Shown one piece after another: positions 1 through 8,692 of a stretch of 34,869 nucleotides of DNA. Position 1 is the stretch's first letter. Each line of letters begins with the position of its first letter. The notes under the pieces are model-generated. The model ran no database searches and was not told the origin of the DNA. It saw only the letters and a list, made by a program, of their open reading frames with translations. Location: contig NZ_CAJTYX010000030.1 of NCBI RefSeq assembly GCF_910583865.1, forward strand, positions 1-34,869, given 5' to 3'. The stretch is from an uncultured Muribaculum sp. Its GTDB lineage: Bacteria > Bacteroidota > Bacteroidia > Bacteroidales > Muribaculaceae. A program made the translations under genes and the position numbers.

Positions 1-59
1 AGAGCAATTAACCTACGCTCATTTCCAATAAATTACACTCTTTTCGTAACTTCTACCGG

Positions 60-67
60 CAAAGTTA
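60..67 (-). promoter_or_regulatory. Possible -7 box reading out of the window
   Basis: On the minus strand the bases read TAACTTTG, a perfect match to the Bacteroidetes -7 consensus TAnnTTTG. No TTTG -33 box is found at the expected 19-21 base spacing, and no downstream gene is visible, so this is tentative. Confidence 0.3.
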
Positions 68-244
68 CTCATTCCAACCGTAATTATCCGCTCATTTTCA
101 GAAAACTTGGAGGGGATGGCAATCATTTTATGAGCAATCCGGTGCTACAAATAAGCGGACTGGGAAAGATTATGTTGTAGAACTCTCAAATTTGGCTCTA
201 CATTTTTTAACCGGGAGGCGGGGGATGGTGAGAGGGAAAATTGC

Positions 245-252
245 TAACTTTG
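245..252 (+). promoter_or_regulatory. Bacteroidetes-type -7 promoter box for the PBP1A gene
   Basis: TAACTTTG matches the TAnnTTTG -7 consensus and sits 56 bases before the ATG at 308, which would give a leader of about 50 bases. A clear TTTG -33 box is not present at the usual distance, so the call rests on the -7 match and position. Confidence 0.5.
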
Positions 253-307
253 CGATGCATGCTGTGGCCATACGCCCCGGCGTGCGCCCAACCAACCTCA
301 TCCTGCA

Positions 308-2671
308 ATGAAATTTCTGAAAGAGCATTCCCGCAAGATAATAACCGTGATGTGGATCGTGTTCGGCTGCTGTCTGGCCGGAGCGGCGATATTCCTGTTT
401 CTCATATATAACGGGATAATAGGTTATATGCCTCCTGTGGAGGAACTTAAGAATCCTAAGGACCGATTCGCCTCGATAGTGTATTCGGCCGACGGCGAGG
501 AGCTTGGACGCTACTTCAACGGTACGGGCAACCGCGTCTATGTCGATTTTGACGACATCTCGCAGAACGTGATCGACGCGCTGATAGCCACGGAGGATTC
601 GCGGTTTGAGGACCACTCGGGCATTGATGTGCGCGCATTGGGCCGCGTGGCTGTAAAGACCGTGCTCATGGGGCAGAAGAACGCCGGCGGCGGATCGACC
701 ATCACGCAGCAGCTCGCCAAGCTGCTATATTCGCCTTCGAGCGACGGACTCCTGCAACGTGCCTTGCAGAAGCCCATCGAATGGATGATTGCCGTGAAAC
801 TCGAACGCTTCTACTCGAAGGATGAGATCATAAAGATGTATCTCAACCAGTTTGACTTCCTCTACAACGCCGTGGGCATAAAGTCGGCGGCATTTGTCTA
901 TTTCGGAAAAGATCCCAAGGACCTCACCATCGAGGAGGCCGCCACTCTGGTGGGCATGGTGAAGAACCCGTCATACTTCAACCCGGTGCGCAAGCCCGAG
1001 CGCACACGCGACAGGCGCAATGTGGTGCTCGAACAGATGTATAAGGAGGATATGCTCACTCGAGAGCAGCTCGACTCGCTTCAGGCGCTCCCGCTGGTAC
1101 TGAAATTCCACCGCGTGGATCACAAGGAGGGCCTGGCGCCATATTTCCGCGAAGAGCTGCGCCGCATGCTGCGTGCCAAGCATCCAGTGCGTTCCGACTA
1201 TCGCGGATGGGAGAAGCAGAAGTTCGTCGACGACTCCATCGCCTGGGAGAACAATCCACTCTACGGGTGGATCGAGAAGAATCCCAAGCCCGATGGCACG
1301 AAATATGACATCTACACCGATGGTCTGAAGATATACACCACCCTTGACTCGCGTATGCAGCGCTATGCCGAAGAGGCCGTCACCGAGCATCTCGGCAAGA
1401 CCCTACAACCGAGTTTCTTCCGCGAGAAGCGCGGGGTGAAGGGTGCGCCCTATACCACCAACCGCGAGGAGCTTTCGTCGGCGCAGCTCGCGTCGCTCAT
1501 CGACAAGGCTGTGAAGCAGACCGACCGCTATTATCAGATGAAGCGTGCGGGCGCCTCCGAGGAGGAAATCAAGAAGGCGTTCGCCACGAAGCAGGAGATG
1601 AAGGTGTTCAGCTACGACGGGATGATCGACACGCTCATGTCGCCGATCGACTCGCTGTTCTATACCAAGCACTTCCTCCGCGCGGGCTTCATGTCGATGG
1701 AGCCTGTCACCGGCCATGTAAAGGCCTACGTAGGTGGACCGAACTTCTCGGCATTCCAATATGACATGGTATCGACCGGACGTCGCCAGATAGGCTCCAC
1801 CATCAAGCCGTTTCTATACACCTACGCCATGGAGGAGGGGTTCACCCCGTGCGACCAGCTGCTCAACGAGCAGCCCACCATCTACGACGAGGTGGGCCGT
1901 CCGTGGTCGCCACGCAATGCCGGAAGTGCGCGTGTGGGAGAGATGGTCGACCTGCGCTGGGCATTGACCAACTCCAACAACTGGATTTCGGCGCGCCTGA
2001 TGGCCCAGCTCTCCCCGGCAACGCTCGTGCGCAACATGCATAATTTCGGCATCACCAATAAGCTCGACCCCGTGATAGCGCTTTGTCTCGGGCCATGCGA
2101 CGTGTCGGTGAAGGAGATGGTCACGGCCTATTCGGCGTTCGCCAACAAGGGTATGCGCGTCGACCCCATGTTCGTGACCGCCATCGCCGACAACAACGGC
2201 AACATAATCAGCGAGTTCACCCCGCGTCATACCGAGGTGATATCGCCCGAGGCCTACTACAAGATACTGTCGATATTGCTCAATGTGGTCGACAGCGGCA
2301 CCGGCAACCGCCTGCGCCGTACGCCATACAACCTCACGGCACAGATGGGTGGCAAGACAGGCACCACCAACTCCAACAGCGACGGATGGTTCATGGGATT
2401 TACGCCGCAGCTCGTGTCCGGCACATGGGTAGGCGGTGAGGAGCGCTACATCCATTTCAATGGAATGGCAATGGGGCAGGGCGCATCGATGGCCCTCCCG
2501 ATCTACGGCAAGTTCATCCGTAAAGTCTACGATGATCCCACACTCCCCTACAAGCAGGATGCCACCTTTACATTCCCCTCCGACATCGACCTCTGCGCCA
2601 AAGAGTACTACGGCGAGTTTGCTGACGAACCCGTTGACGGCGGCGAATCCATCGAAGGCGTGTTCGACTGA
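308..2671 (+). CDS. mrcA: Class A penicillin-binding protein (PBP1A-like transglycosylase/transpeptidase)
   Basis: This is a bifunctional peptidoglycan synthase that polymerises lipid II and cross-links stem peptides on the periplasmic face of the inner membrane. The 787-residue protein has a short cytoplasmic N-terminus and one membrane segment at about residues 12-36. The GT51 transglycosylase domain follows, with the EDSRFEDH motif (Glu96 is the expected catalytic acid) and GGGSTITQQLAK. The transpeptidase domain has all three canonical motifs: GSTIK (Ser497 nucleophile, Lys500), SNN, and KTGT near 683. Length fits class A PBPs. The ATG at 308 is preferred because it precedes a standard MKFLKEHSRK n-region and follows a TAnnTTTG box. 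The acyltransferase remnant begins 25 bases downstream on the same strand. The family assignment is firm; the symbol is a general one for this family, which Bacteroidetes annotations also call pbpF or ponA. Confidence 0.95.
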   Translation: MKFLKEHSRKIITVMWIVFGCCLAGAAIFLFLIYNGIIGYMPPVEELKNPKDRFASIVYSADGEELGRYFNGTGNRVYVDFDDISQNVIDALIATEDSRFEDHSGIDVRALGRVAVKTVLMGQKNAGGGSTITQQLAKLLYSPSSDGLLQRALQKPIEWMIAVKLERFYSKDEIIKMYLNQFDFLYNAVGIKSAAFVYFGKDPKDLTIEEAATLVGMVKNPSYFNPVRKPERTRDRRNVVLEQMYKEDMLTREQLDSLQALPLVLKFHRVDHKEGLAPYFREELRRMLRAKHPVRSDYRGWEKQKFVDDSIAWENNPLYGWIEKNPKPDGTKYDIYTDGLKIYTTLDSRMQRYAEEAVTEHLGKTLQPSFFREKRGVKGAPYTTNREELSSAQLASLIDKAVKQTDRYYQMKRAGASEEEIKKAFATKQEMKVFSYDGMIDTLMSPIDSLFYTKHFLRAGFMSMEPVTGHVKAYVGGPNFSAFQYDMVSTGRRQIGSTIKPFLYTYAMEEGFTPCDQLLNEQPTIYDEVGRPWSPRNAGSARVGEMVDLRWALTNSNNWISARLMAQLSPATLVRNMHNFGITNKLDPVIALCLGPCDVSVKEMVTAYSAFANKGMRVDPMFVTAIADNNGNIISEFTPRHTEVISPEAYYKILSILLNVVDSGTGNRLRRTPYNLTAQMGGKTGTTNSNSDGWFMGFTPQLVSGTWVGGEERYIHFNGMAMGQGASMALPIYGKFIRKVYDDPTLPYKQDATFTFPSDIDLCAKEYYGEFADEPVDGGESIEGVFD

Positions 2672-2696
2672 CTTTAATAATTACTACCGACCACCA

Positions 2697-3262
2697 ATGC
2701 CCGATATAAAAAGAACCATAAAAAAACTGCTTGGCAGATATTATTCTTTACGCTACAGAATACCTTATTCTCCAGGACTGTATATAGGAATGGGTGTCAA
2801 AATAGTGAACCGGGGGACGGTGAAATGTGGCAAAGAGGTGATAATACGGCCCTCCGTATATCTATGCTGCGACCCTGACGCCCGGCTCACGTTCGGCGAT
2901 AATTGTGAAATAGGCAACCATTCGACGATATTTGCCCATGGCGAGATAACATTCGGTAATGGGGTGCTGACAGCTCCGAATGTGCATATAGTCGACCACA
3001 ATCATGAGTATGAGGATCCCTACACTCATATCTATAAACAAGGCGTGCGCTATAATCCCGGTGATCGCGTAATAATAGGAGACGGCACCTGGCTGGGAAA
3101 GAATGTCGTTGTGGTAGGCAATGTGTCCATAGGGAAGAATTGTGTTATCGCGGCCAATTCTGTCGTGACCAAAGATATTCCGATTACTGTATTGCAGCAG
3201 GCATACCTGCTAAGATAATAAAAAGATACGATTTCTCGCTCAACTCCTGGATCAAGGTCTGA
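2697..3262 (+). pseudogene. Hexapeptide-repeat acyltransferase (XAT/WbbJ-like), frameshifted near the 3' end
   Basis: The ATG at 2697 opens a left-handed beta-helix acyltransferase with repeated hexapeptides (GDNCEIGNHSTIF, GDGTWLGKNVVVVG, GKNCVIAANSVVTKDIP) and the HIVDHNHEY segment where maltose/xenobiotic acetyltransferases carry the active-site histidine. The uninterrupted frame stops at 3218 after an atypical tail, ITVLQQAYLLR. Shifting by one base at 3180-3182 restores the family's usual ending, DYCIAAGIPAKIIKRYDFS, and runs 26 codons to a TGA at 3260-3262. This shows a one-base loss in a codon pair that should read Pro-Asp, giving an intact length of about 188 residues. The helix core is complete, so the truncated form might still fold. 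Coding DNA is AT-richer than the PBP gene before it, hinting at transfer. The likely role is O-acetylation of a surface sugar. A sequencing error is an alternative. Confidence 0.85.
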
Positions 3263-3278
3263 TGACCAGTTTTAGCCG

Positions 3279-4658
3279 TCATCTTTTATTGAGGGATTGG
3301 AACGGGAGGTCGAGCAGGAGGGTCTCGTCGCACTTGGAGATTGTTTGCCGGAGGTTGAGGTCGATTATTCGGATTATGTCGGCGAACTCCTCCTGGAAGT
3401 TGGGGATAAAGTCGTCGGCTCCCTGCGCATTGAGACGTCCGAGCACCATGCCGAGGGTAACCTTCGAGGGATCGACCGCAGGCTGATAGCCGTAGGTGTC
3501 CTCTGAGATAACCACCGGTGAGAGCAGCCGCGCCGCCACCATCTCGTCGATAAGCTGCGTGACGAGCCTCGACGGCATGTGGTAGTTGGCGGCGAAGTCG
3601 GTGACGGTGAATGGGCCGAGGCCCTTATCGAACCGCTTGACGATTATCGTCATTATGACCACCGCTATCTTTCGTTTATAGTCGAGCGATATGGTTGATA
3701 TGTCGTGGGAGAAATTAAATTGGAATATGTTCTGCGACGAATAGCAGAGCACCGCACCGGAAAGAGTGATGGTCCACACCAGCTGGAGCCATATCAGCAG
3801 CAACGGCAAGAAGGCGAACGATCCGTAGATGGCATTGTACTTCGACACGTAGATCTGCCCTGACAGGAACAGGTACTGCAAGATCTGGAACGCTGTGCCG
3901 GCGAACACCCCGCTCAGGAACGCGTTCTTGAACTTGACTTTGGTGTTGGGAAACGCCAGGTACATCCCCGTGAATGACATCCATGTGAGCACGAACGGCG
4001 CCACGTCGAGAGCCATTTTCACAGCCGGTGATATGAAGTGCAGTCGCGGGTTGTCGACCAAAGCGTAGCTTACCATCACCGATATGCCGCTCGAACATAT
4101 CATCAGCACCGGCAGCAGGAACATTATCGCTGTGTAGTCGATTACCTTGCGCCCGAAGGAGCGTGCGCGTGTCACTCCCCATACTGTGTTGAATGTGTCC
4201 TCGATATTGCTCATAAGCGAAATCATCGTCCATAGCAATACCACTATGCCCACGCCCACAAACACTCCCTGTGATGCCTGCGTCATGTATCCGCTCACGA
4301 AGTCGATGCCGGCCTCAAGCGCATGTTTCTGCGACGGGAGCGCCTGGAAAAGCTGCGTCTGTAGCAGGTTCTCGAATCCGAATCCGCGCCCGATGGCAAA
4401 CAGCAGCGCCAGCGCGGGCACTATGGCGAGAAGGGTGTTGTAGGTCAGCGCTGAGGCACGGTTCTGCAAGTCGGTATTGAGAAACGACCTTACGGTGAGG
4501 TTGATGGTTTTTATCGTGTTGACGCGCCAGGTACGCCGCGTGTCGCTCCACACCCCCGTGGTGCAATACGCCGCAAACGACTTGATACGTATCGTGGCGA
4601 GGCGTATCCATGCCGCCGTCCGTGTCGAAATGCGTGATATTCTGCTTTGTCTCTTCAT
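3279..4658 (-). CDS. YihY/BrkB family inner-membrane protein
   Basis: This is a polytopic membrane protein of the YihY/virulence factor BrkB family, once misnamed ribonuclease BN. Its molecular function is not settled. The conserved family start is visible as RASALTYNTLLAIVPALALL, followed by about six hydrophobic segments and the loops FNTVWGVTRARSFGRK and LPLLLIWLQLVWTITLSGA. The C-terminal third (from about residue 330) is soluble and resembles a winged-helix-like extension, seen in Bacteroidetes members. The frame can be extended to a GTG at 4685, but the ATG at 4658 (459 residues) is preferred because a TAAATTTG promoter box at 4664-4671 would lie inside the longer form. The gene is convergent with the acyltransferase remnant, with only 16 bases between them. 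Confidence 0.88.
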   Translation of the reverse strand: MKRQSRISRISTRTAAWIRLATIRIKSFAAYCTTGVWSDTRRTWRVNTIKTINLTVRSFLNTDLQNRASALTYNTLLAIVPALALLFAIGRGFGFENLLQTQLFQALPSQKHALEAGIDFVSGYMTQASQGVFVGVGIVVLLWTMISLMSNIEDTFNTVWGVTRARSFGRKVIDYTAIMFLLPVLMICSSGISVMVSYALVDNPRLHFISPAVKMALDVAPFVLTWMSFTGMYLAFPNTKVKFKNAFLSGVFAGTAFQILQYLFLSGQIYVSKYNAIYGSFAFLPLLLIWLQLVWTITLSGAVLCYSSQNIFQFNFSHDISTISLDYKRKIAVVIMTIIVKRFDKGLGPFTVTDFAANYHMPSRLVTQLIDEMVAARLLSPVVISEDTYGYQPAVDPSKVTLGMVLGRLNAQGADDFIPNFQEEFADIIRIIDLNLRQTISKCDETLLLDLPFQSLNKR

Positions 4659-4663
4659 ACTTA

Positions 4664-4671
4664 CAAATTTA
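4664..4671 (-). promoter_or_regulatory. -7 promoter box very close to the YihY start
   Basis: The minus strand reads TAAATTTG, matching TAnnTTTG, and ends only five bases before the ATG at 4658. If used, transcription would begin at or next to the start codon and give a leaderless or almost leaderless mRNA. No -33 TTTG is seen at 19-21 bases. Confidence 0.4.
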
Positions 4672-4695
4672 AACAAAAATTCCACGCATATTTAT

Positions 4696-4727
4696 TTTGT
4701 CGAAGTCGAAAAAAATCCGTAGCTTTG
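4696..4727 (+). promoter_or_regulatory. Bacteroidetes-type promoter (-33 TTTG, -7 TAGCTTTG) for the DUF4301 gene
   Basis: TTTG at 4696-4699 and TAGCTTTG at 4720-4727 are separated by exactly 20 bases, the ideal arrangement for the Bacteroidetes primary sigma factor. Transcription should start near 4734. That gives a leader of about 80 bases to the preferred ATG at 4818. Confidence 0.72.
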
Positions 4728-4817
4728 AAGCATTGAGGGCATATGTGCCGTTCTTTACCTCCTTTAAGCCCTCCTGATATCCATGCATACCTTAAACATC
4801 ATCAAAATAACCGAAAT

Positions 4818-6338
4818 ATGATACCTCAGGACAAAATCACCCTTGAAGAGAAAGGGATAGCCCCCGAACTCCTTGAAAGCCAGCTTAAACGATTTGAGAC
4901 CGGATTCCCCTACCTGCGCATAGTCGATTCGGCCCGCGTGGGCAAAGGCATACTCGCCCTCGACGACGCCGCACAGAAGCAGGCCGTGGATCGTTGGCAG
5001 AAATACCTTGCCGACGGAGGCGAGGTCTACAAATTCGTGCCTGCCTCGGGTGCTGCCTCGCGTATGTTCAAGGCTCTGTTCTCCTATCTCGACGGTGAGG
5101 TCGACGCGCCAAAGCCGGGCAGCGACGTAGAGCAGCTGATTGACCGCATTGCCGACTTCGCCTTCTTCCCCGAACTTGACGAAGCGTGCCGCCGCCTCTA
5201 CGGCAAGGACATCGCCGCGCTGAAAGCCGAAGGCCACACGAAGGATATTGTGGCCGCGCTGCTCCATAAGGAGGGGCTGAACTACGGACAGCTTCCCAAG
5301 GGCCTGCTGAAATTCCATTCCTATGCCGAAGGACCGCGCACTCCTCTGGAGGAACACCTCGTGGAGGGCGCGCAGACCGCAACTGACAAGGATGGCAACG
5401 TACATCTGCATTTTACCGTTTCGCCCGAACATCGCGCATTGTTCGAGCAAAAGATAGCTTCCGCCGTTCCCGGCTTCGAGAAGGCTCTCGGCGTGCACTA
5501 TCATATCTCGCTCTCCGAGCAGAAGAAGTCGACCGACACCGTGGCCGTCAACCCCGACAACACCCCATTCCGCGAGGACGGCAAACTGCTGTTCCGTCCC
5601 GGAGGCCACGGTGCTCTCATCCAGAACCTCAATGACATAGATTCGGCGGTGGTGTTCATAAAGAATATCGACAACGTGGTTCCCGACTCGCAGCGTGAGG
5701 CCACACTGCAATATAAGAAGGTAATCGCCGGGTGTCTTATCGAGGCGCACGACCGCATTGAGCGCTACCTCGGCATGATTGACCGTGGTGACTATACCAT
5801 CGACGACGTGCGCGAGATGATTGCTTTCATGCACGACACCCTCAACATCCGCGACGAGAAGCTCAAGCAGCTTGAGGACGCCGACCTCGTACTCTATATC
5901 CGCGGCAAGCTCGACCGTCCACTGCGTGTGTGCGGCATGGTGCGCAACGAAGGCGAGCCGGGTGGTGGTCCCTACATCACTTACAATCCCGACGGGTCCA
6001 CCTCACCCCAGATTCTCGAAAGCACACAGATTGATCCCGACCGCGCCGAATATAAGGAGATGGTGGCCAAGGCCACGCACTTCAACCCTGTGGATCTCGT
6101 ATGCTATATCAAGGACGTGAATGGAGCGAAGTATGACCTGCCCGATTTCGTTGATCCCGACACCGGCTTCATTTCTTCCAAGTCGCGCAACGGACGCGAG
6201 CTGCGCGCCCTCGAATTGCCCGGCCTATGGAACGGTGCCATGAGCGATTGGAACACCATCTTTGTCGAAGTCCCCGTGGCCACATTCAACCCAGTCAAGA
6301 CCGTCAATGACCTCCTCCGCCCCGTCCACCAGGCCTGA
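4818..6338 (+). CDS. DUF4301 family protein
   Basis: This is a cytoplasmic protein of a Bacteroidetes family without an assigned reaction. The preferred ATG at 4818 begins MIPQDKITLEEKGI (506 residues), matching the usual N-terminus of the family. The in-frame ATG at 4743 would add a proline-rich tail unlike the family. Two conserved stretches stand out: KFVPASGAASRMFKAL (residues 72-87) and RPGGHGALIQNLNDIDSAVV (from 260) followed by KNIDNVVPD. By eye these resemble the glycine-rich nucleotide loop and the PxGxGGxxxxL...VDN segments of UDP-sugar pyrophosphorylases. That comparison is inference, not an established function. No signal peptide or membrane segment is present. The gene has its own promoter and ends at a strong shared terminator, so it appears monocistronic. 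Confidence 0.85.
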   Translation: MIPQDKITLEEKGIAPELLESQLKRFETGFPYLRIVDSARVGKGILALDDAAQKQAVDRWQKYLADGGEVYKFVPASGAASRMFKALFSYLDGEVDAPKPGSDVEQLIDRIADFAFFPELDEACRRLYGKDIAALKAEGHTKDIVAALLHKEGLNYGQLPKGLLKFHSYAEGPRTPLEEHLVEGAQTATDKDGNVHLHFTVSPEHRALFEQKIASAVPGFEKALGVHYHISLSEQKKSTDTVAVNPDNTPFREDGKLLFRPGGHGALIQNLNDIDSAVVFIKNIDNVVPDSQREATLQYKKVIAGCLIEAHDRIERYLGMIDRGDYTIDDVREMIAFMHDTLNIRDEKLKQLEDADLVLYIRGKLDRPLRVCGMVRNEGEPGGGPYITYNPDGSTSPQILESTQIDPDRAEYKEMVAKATHFNPVDLVCYIKDVNGAKYDLPDFVDPDTGFISSKSRNGRELRALELPGLWNGAMSDWNTIFVEVPVATFNPVKTVNDLLRPVHQA

Positions 6339-6393
6339 TCCGGACGTGTTAATAGGCTGTTTTTTTAACCACCTATAAGTGGCACTACCAATA

Positions 6394-6437
6394 AAATAAC
6401 CGTGCCGTAATCGATATCGATTACGGCACGGTTATTT
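6394..6437. terminator. Bidirectional terminator, perfect 44-base palindrome
   Basis: The arms 6394-6415 and 6416-6437 are exact reverse complements with no spacer, containing ACCGTGCCGTAATCGAT. Each strand ends in TTATTT, so the hairpin can stop transcription from both convergent genes, the DUF4301 gene and the secreted protein at 6461. Confidence 0.8.
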
Positions 6438-6460
6438 CAATATGAGTGTATCCGAATCGG

Positions 6461-8563
6461 TCAGCGCATGATGATCTTGGAATTCGTACAAGAACCGTCG
6501 GCGTGGATTTCCGTACGTATTACTATGGATCCGGAGGCGGGAGCGAGCACCCTGCGGCCTGTAAGATCGGTGAGAATCACTGATATGACAGGCGATGTGT
6601 TTTCTGATGCGGAGGTAACGGAATCAATGCCGGAAGTGCTACCGGCTACTTCCATTATTGCCGATTCGCTGCCTTCGGTAGGCATGTCGAAGAAATTGAG
6701 GTAATCAGTGCGCACGGAGTAGCCGTAGCGGGTAGAAGCATCAAGTCCGGAGAATGTATGTGAAGTGCCTTCCGTCACCTCTGCCGAGGATAGTTTCATG
6801 GCTACTTTCTGTCCGGGAGCCAGTGTCTGATAAATCTTTATGTCATCAAGCATGAACTTTTGGCGCAGCTTCGACTCGAAATATACAGAAGCGCTCTCTC
6901 CCGTAGATGAGAGCAGGACGGTCTCATCGATAATGCCATCGGCAGGTACGCTCAACGTCTTGGCGGTAGCCGGATCATATGACCCGACATAGATTGTTAT
7001 CTCATCCTCTGAAGGCTTGCTGCTCTGTAGACGGAATGAAACGTAGACATCACCTTTCGAGAACCCCAGCTCCGGAGTCGTCATTGCGCCGCCACCGTAA
7101 GGGCGTCCACTGATGATCATGCCGTTATAGGTGCCGAACATGCCCTTGGCAATGATGGCCGAATTGACGTTCCATCCCGGCATGGCAGTGTAGTCATCGG
7201 GCTGTATGCGCTCCTGGGGGGAGTCGAATGTGCCTGAAGTAGCCTTGTCGAAACTGTCCTCAAGGAGCACAATCTGTTTCTTCTCGCCCTGGGATGCTGT
7301 CAGTGATTTTATGAAGAATTTCTTAAGTGTGGTGGATTCGAACTTCAGCTGTGTGTTTTCCGTGCCTCCTATGATGTCGAATTGTTCGGTGACGACTCCT
7401 GACTCAGGAATTGTGACAGGATGAACTTTGTCGGTGGAGTATGAGCCTGCAAACACGTTGATTACATCGCCGGGGTTGCCGTACAGAGTTACGTCGATGG
7501 CGATTTTCCCGTTATTGGCCGAGAAGTCGGCTTCCGGTGAATACAGGTAGCCACCTATCGGGCGTCCGCCGCGGAATGCGCCGTCGGCTACTCCGAACAT
7601 GCCGTCGGCCACCAGGCATGTCGCTCCGACCCATCCTTTTGATGCCGTGTATTCATCAAACGAATCTACTGTCGTCGGTTCGTCGAAAGTGCCTCCGATG
7701 CATTTTGAGCCATCTTCTGCGATTGGGCACGAACCTTCGGCGTATATCATCTCGTAGTTGGTGACGACATACGATGATGCCTTCGTGTTGGCCTGCCAGT
7801 TAGCTGTATATGAATCGCCTGACACTGCGGTTGCTCCGGTCAGTATGGTGGGGACAAGACTGTCCAGATGGAGAATATCGGAAGGATCTGATACCTGTGT
7901 GCCGTTTAGTGTCTTTACTGTCGCATAGTAGTTGGTGGCGGGATCGAGTCCGTCGACTACGATTGACGTAACATCTGAACTTACCGATTCATTGTCCTTG
8001 ACGTAGACGTTGGGACGATATGTGTTCATCACTGAGGTTATGGTCATTTTGCCGACCCCTTCCGGTGCTCCGTCCGGACCGGCCGAGATATACAGGCATT
8101 GGGAAAACTCATCTATGGGATAACCACCGAACACGACGTAGCTCGACAATGTGCTGTATGGTGCAAGTTGCCCCATGAATATATCACCGCGCAAGATGGA
8201 ACTTACATTATGGGCGGCATCGGCTTGACGGAATATGAGCGGTAGCGTCTTGTTGACATCAACCCCCTCTACATCGTCGATTCGGAAAAGCATGCTGGCT
8301 TCATCGAGATGACCATTTACCGCCGGAGTATATATGACCGGATTGTCTTTGTCGATAATCAGGTTTACGTTTTCCGTGGTAGTCTTGGAAGCTCCCAAAC
8401 ACCATACGGACACTTGATAGCCGGTGGCGTTCTCTACCGGAGACCAGGAAAGAGTCAACGAACTTCCGTCATAACCTGATTGCACTACGGACGCAGGCGG
8501 GGTAATGGCCGCATACGTGTTGACTGCGGCGGCACATGACAAATAAAGTAGAAAATTACGCAT
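6461..8563 (-). CDS. Secreted multidomain protein with fibronectin-III-like and T9SS-type sorting domains
   Basis: This is an exported protein of unknown function. The N-terminus MRNFLLYLSCAAAVNTYA is a Sec signal peptide. A fibronectin-III-like domain follows at about 20-115 (LTLSWSPVENATGYQVSVW) and another from about 205. Two similar modules of roughly 140 residues come next, at about 290-420 and 440-580. Both contain a Gly-Trp segment, a MFG motif, an SGRPYGGG or GGRPIGGY motif, FAGSY or YVGSY, and end near KFFIKSL or KFMLDDI, which suggests a jelly-roll (choice-of-anchor) duplication. A second fibronectin-like stretch (SGLDASTRYGYSVRTDY) precedes a C-terminal VILTDLTGRRVL...SKIIMR segment resembling type IX secretion sorting domains. 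The gene has a strong promoter and shares a terminator with DUF4301. No catalytic motif was recognised; a surface adhesin or binding protein is a guess. Confidence 0.75.
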   Translation of the reverse strand: MRNFLLYLSCAAAVNTYAAITPPASVVQSGYDGSSLTLSWSPVENATGYQVSVWCLGASKTTTENVNLIIDKDNPVIYTPAVNGHLDEASMLFRIDDVEGVDVNKTLPLIFRQADAAHNVSSILRGDIFMGQLAPYSTLSSYVVFGGYPIDEFSQCLYISAGPDGAPEGVGKMTITSVMNTYRPNVYVKDNESVSSDVTSIVVDGLDPATNYYATVKTLNGTQVSDPSDILHLDSLVPTILTGATAVSGDSYTANWQANTKASSYVVTNYEMIYAEGSCPIAEDGSKCIGGTFDEPTTVDSFDEYTASKGWVGATCLVADGMFGVADGAFRGGRPIGGYLYSPEADFSANNGKIAIDVTLYGNPGDVINVFAGSYSTDKVHPVTIPESGVVTEQFDIIGGTENTQLKFESTTLKKFFIKSLTASQGEKKQIVLLEDSFDKATSGTFDSPQERIQPDDYTAMPGWNVNSAIIAKGMFGTYNGMIISGRPYGGGAMTTPELGFSKGDVYVSFRLQSSKPSEDEITIYVGSYDPATAKTLSVPADGIIDETVLLSSTGESASVYFESKLRQKFMLDDIKIYQTLAPGQKVAMKLSSAEVTEGTSHTFSGLDASTRYGYSVRTDYLNFFDMPTEGSESAIMEVAGSTSGIDSVTSASENTSPVISVILTDLTGRRVLAPASGSIVIRTEIHADGSCTNSKIIMR

Positions 8564-8603
8564 AATTACTGAAATAATAGTGATAATGATGATTTATAAT
8601 TTG

Positions 8604-8635
8604 CAAAATTATAGATTCTTCGGATTATATTCAAA
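8604..8635 (-). promoter_or_regulatory. Bacteroidetes-type promoter for the secreted protein gene
   Basis: Read on the minus strand, TTTG (8632-8635) and TAATTTTG (8604-8611) are 20 bases apart, matching the consensus in sequence and spacing. Transcription would start near 8598, about 35 bases before the ATG at 8563. Confidence 0.72.
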
Positions 8636-8692
8636 TGCCCATGCGATTTAATAGATATTAGTCCTCCGCAATGCAGGCAGGGGGAAAACAGA

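Larger units (their letters stand above)
1..307. other. Intergenic region upstream of the PBP1A gene
   Basis: No convincing gene is visible here. A 16-codon ORF starting at 130 on the plus strand has no sign of being real. A promoter-like element for the downstream gene lies at 245-252. A second TAnnTTTG element on the minus strand at 60-67 points off the left edge, so this is probably a divergent intergenic region with a neighbour beyond the window. The DNA is more AT-rich than the coding DNA. Confidence 0.5.

Noticed and set aside
2436..2696. Upstream extension of the acyltransferase frame into the PBP gene
   Set aside because: The extension overlaps the 3' end of the PBP gene and is Ser/Thr-rich without acyltransferase features; the ATG at 2697 gives a normal N-terminus.
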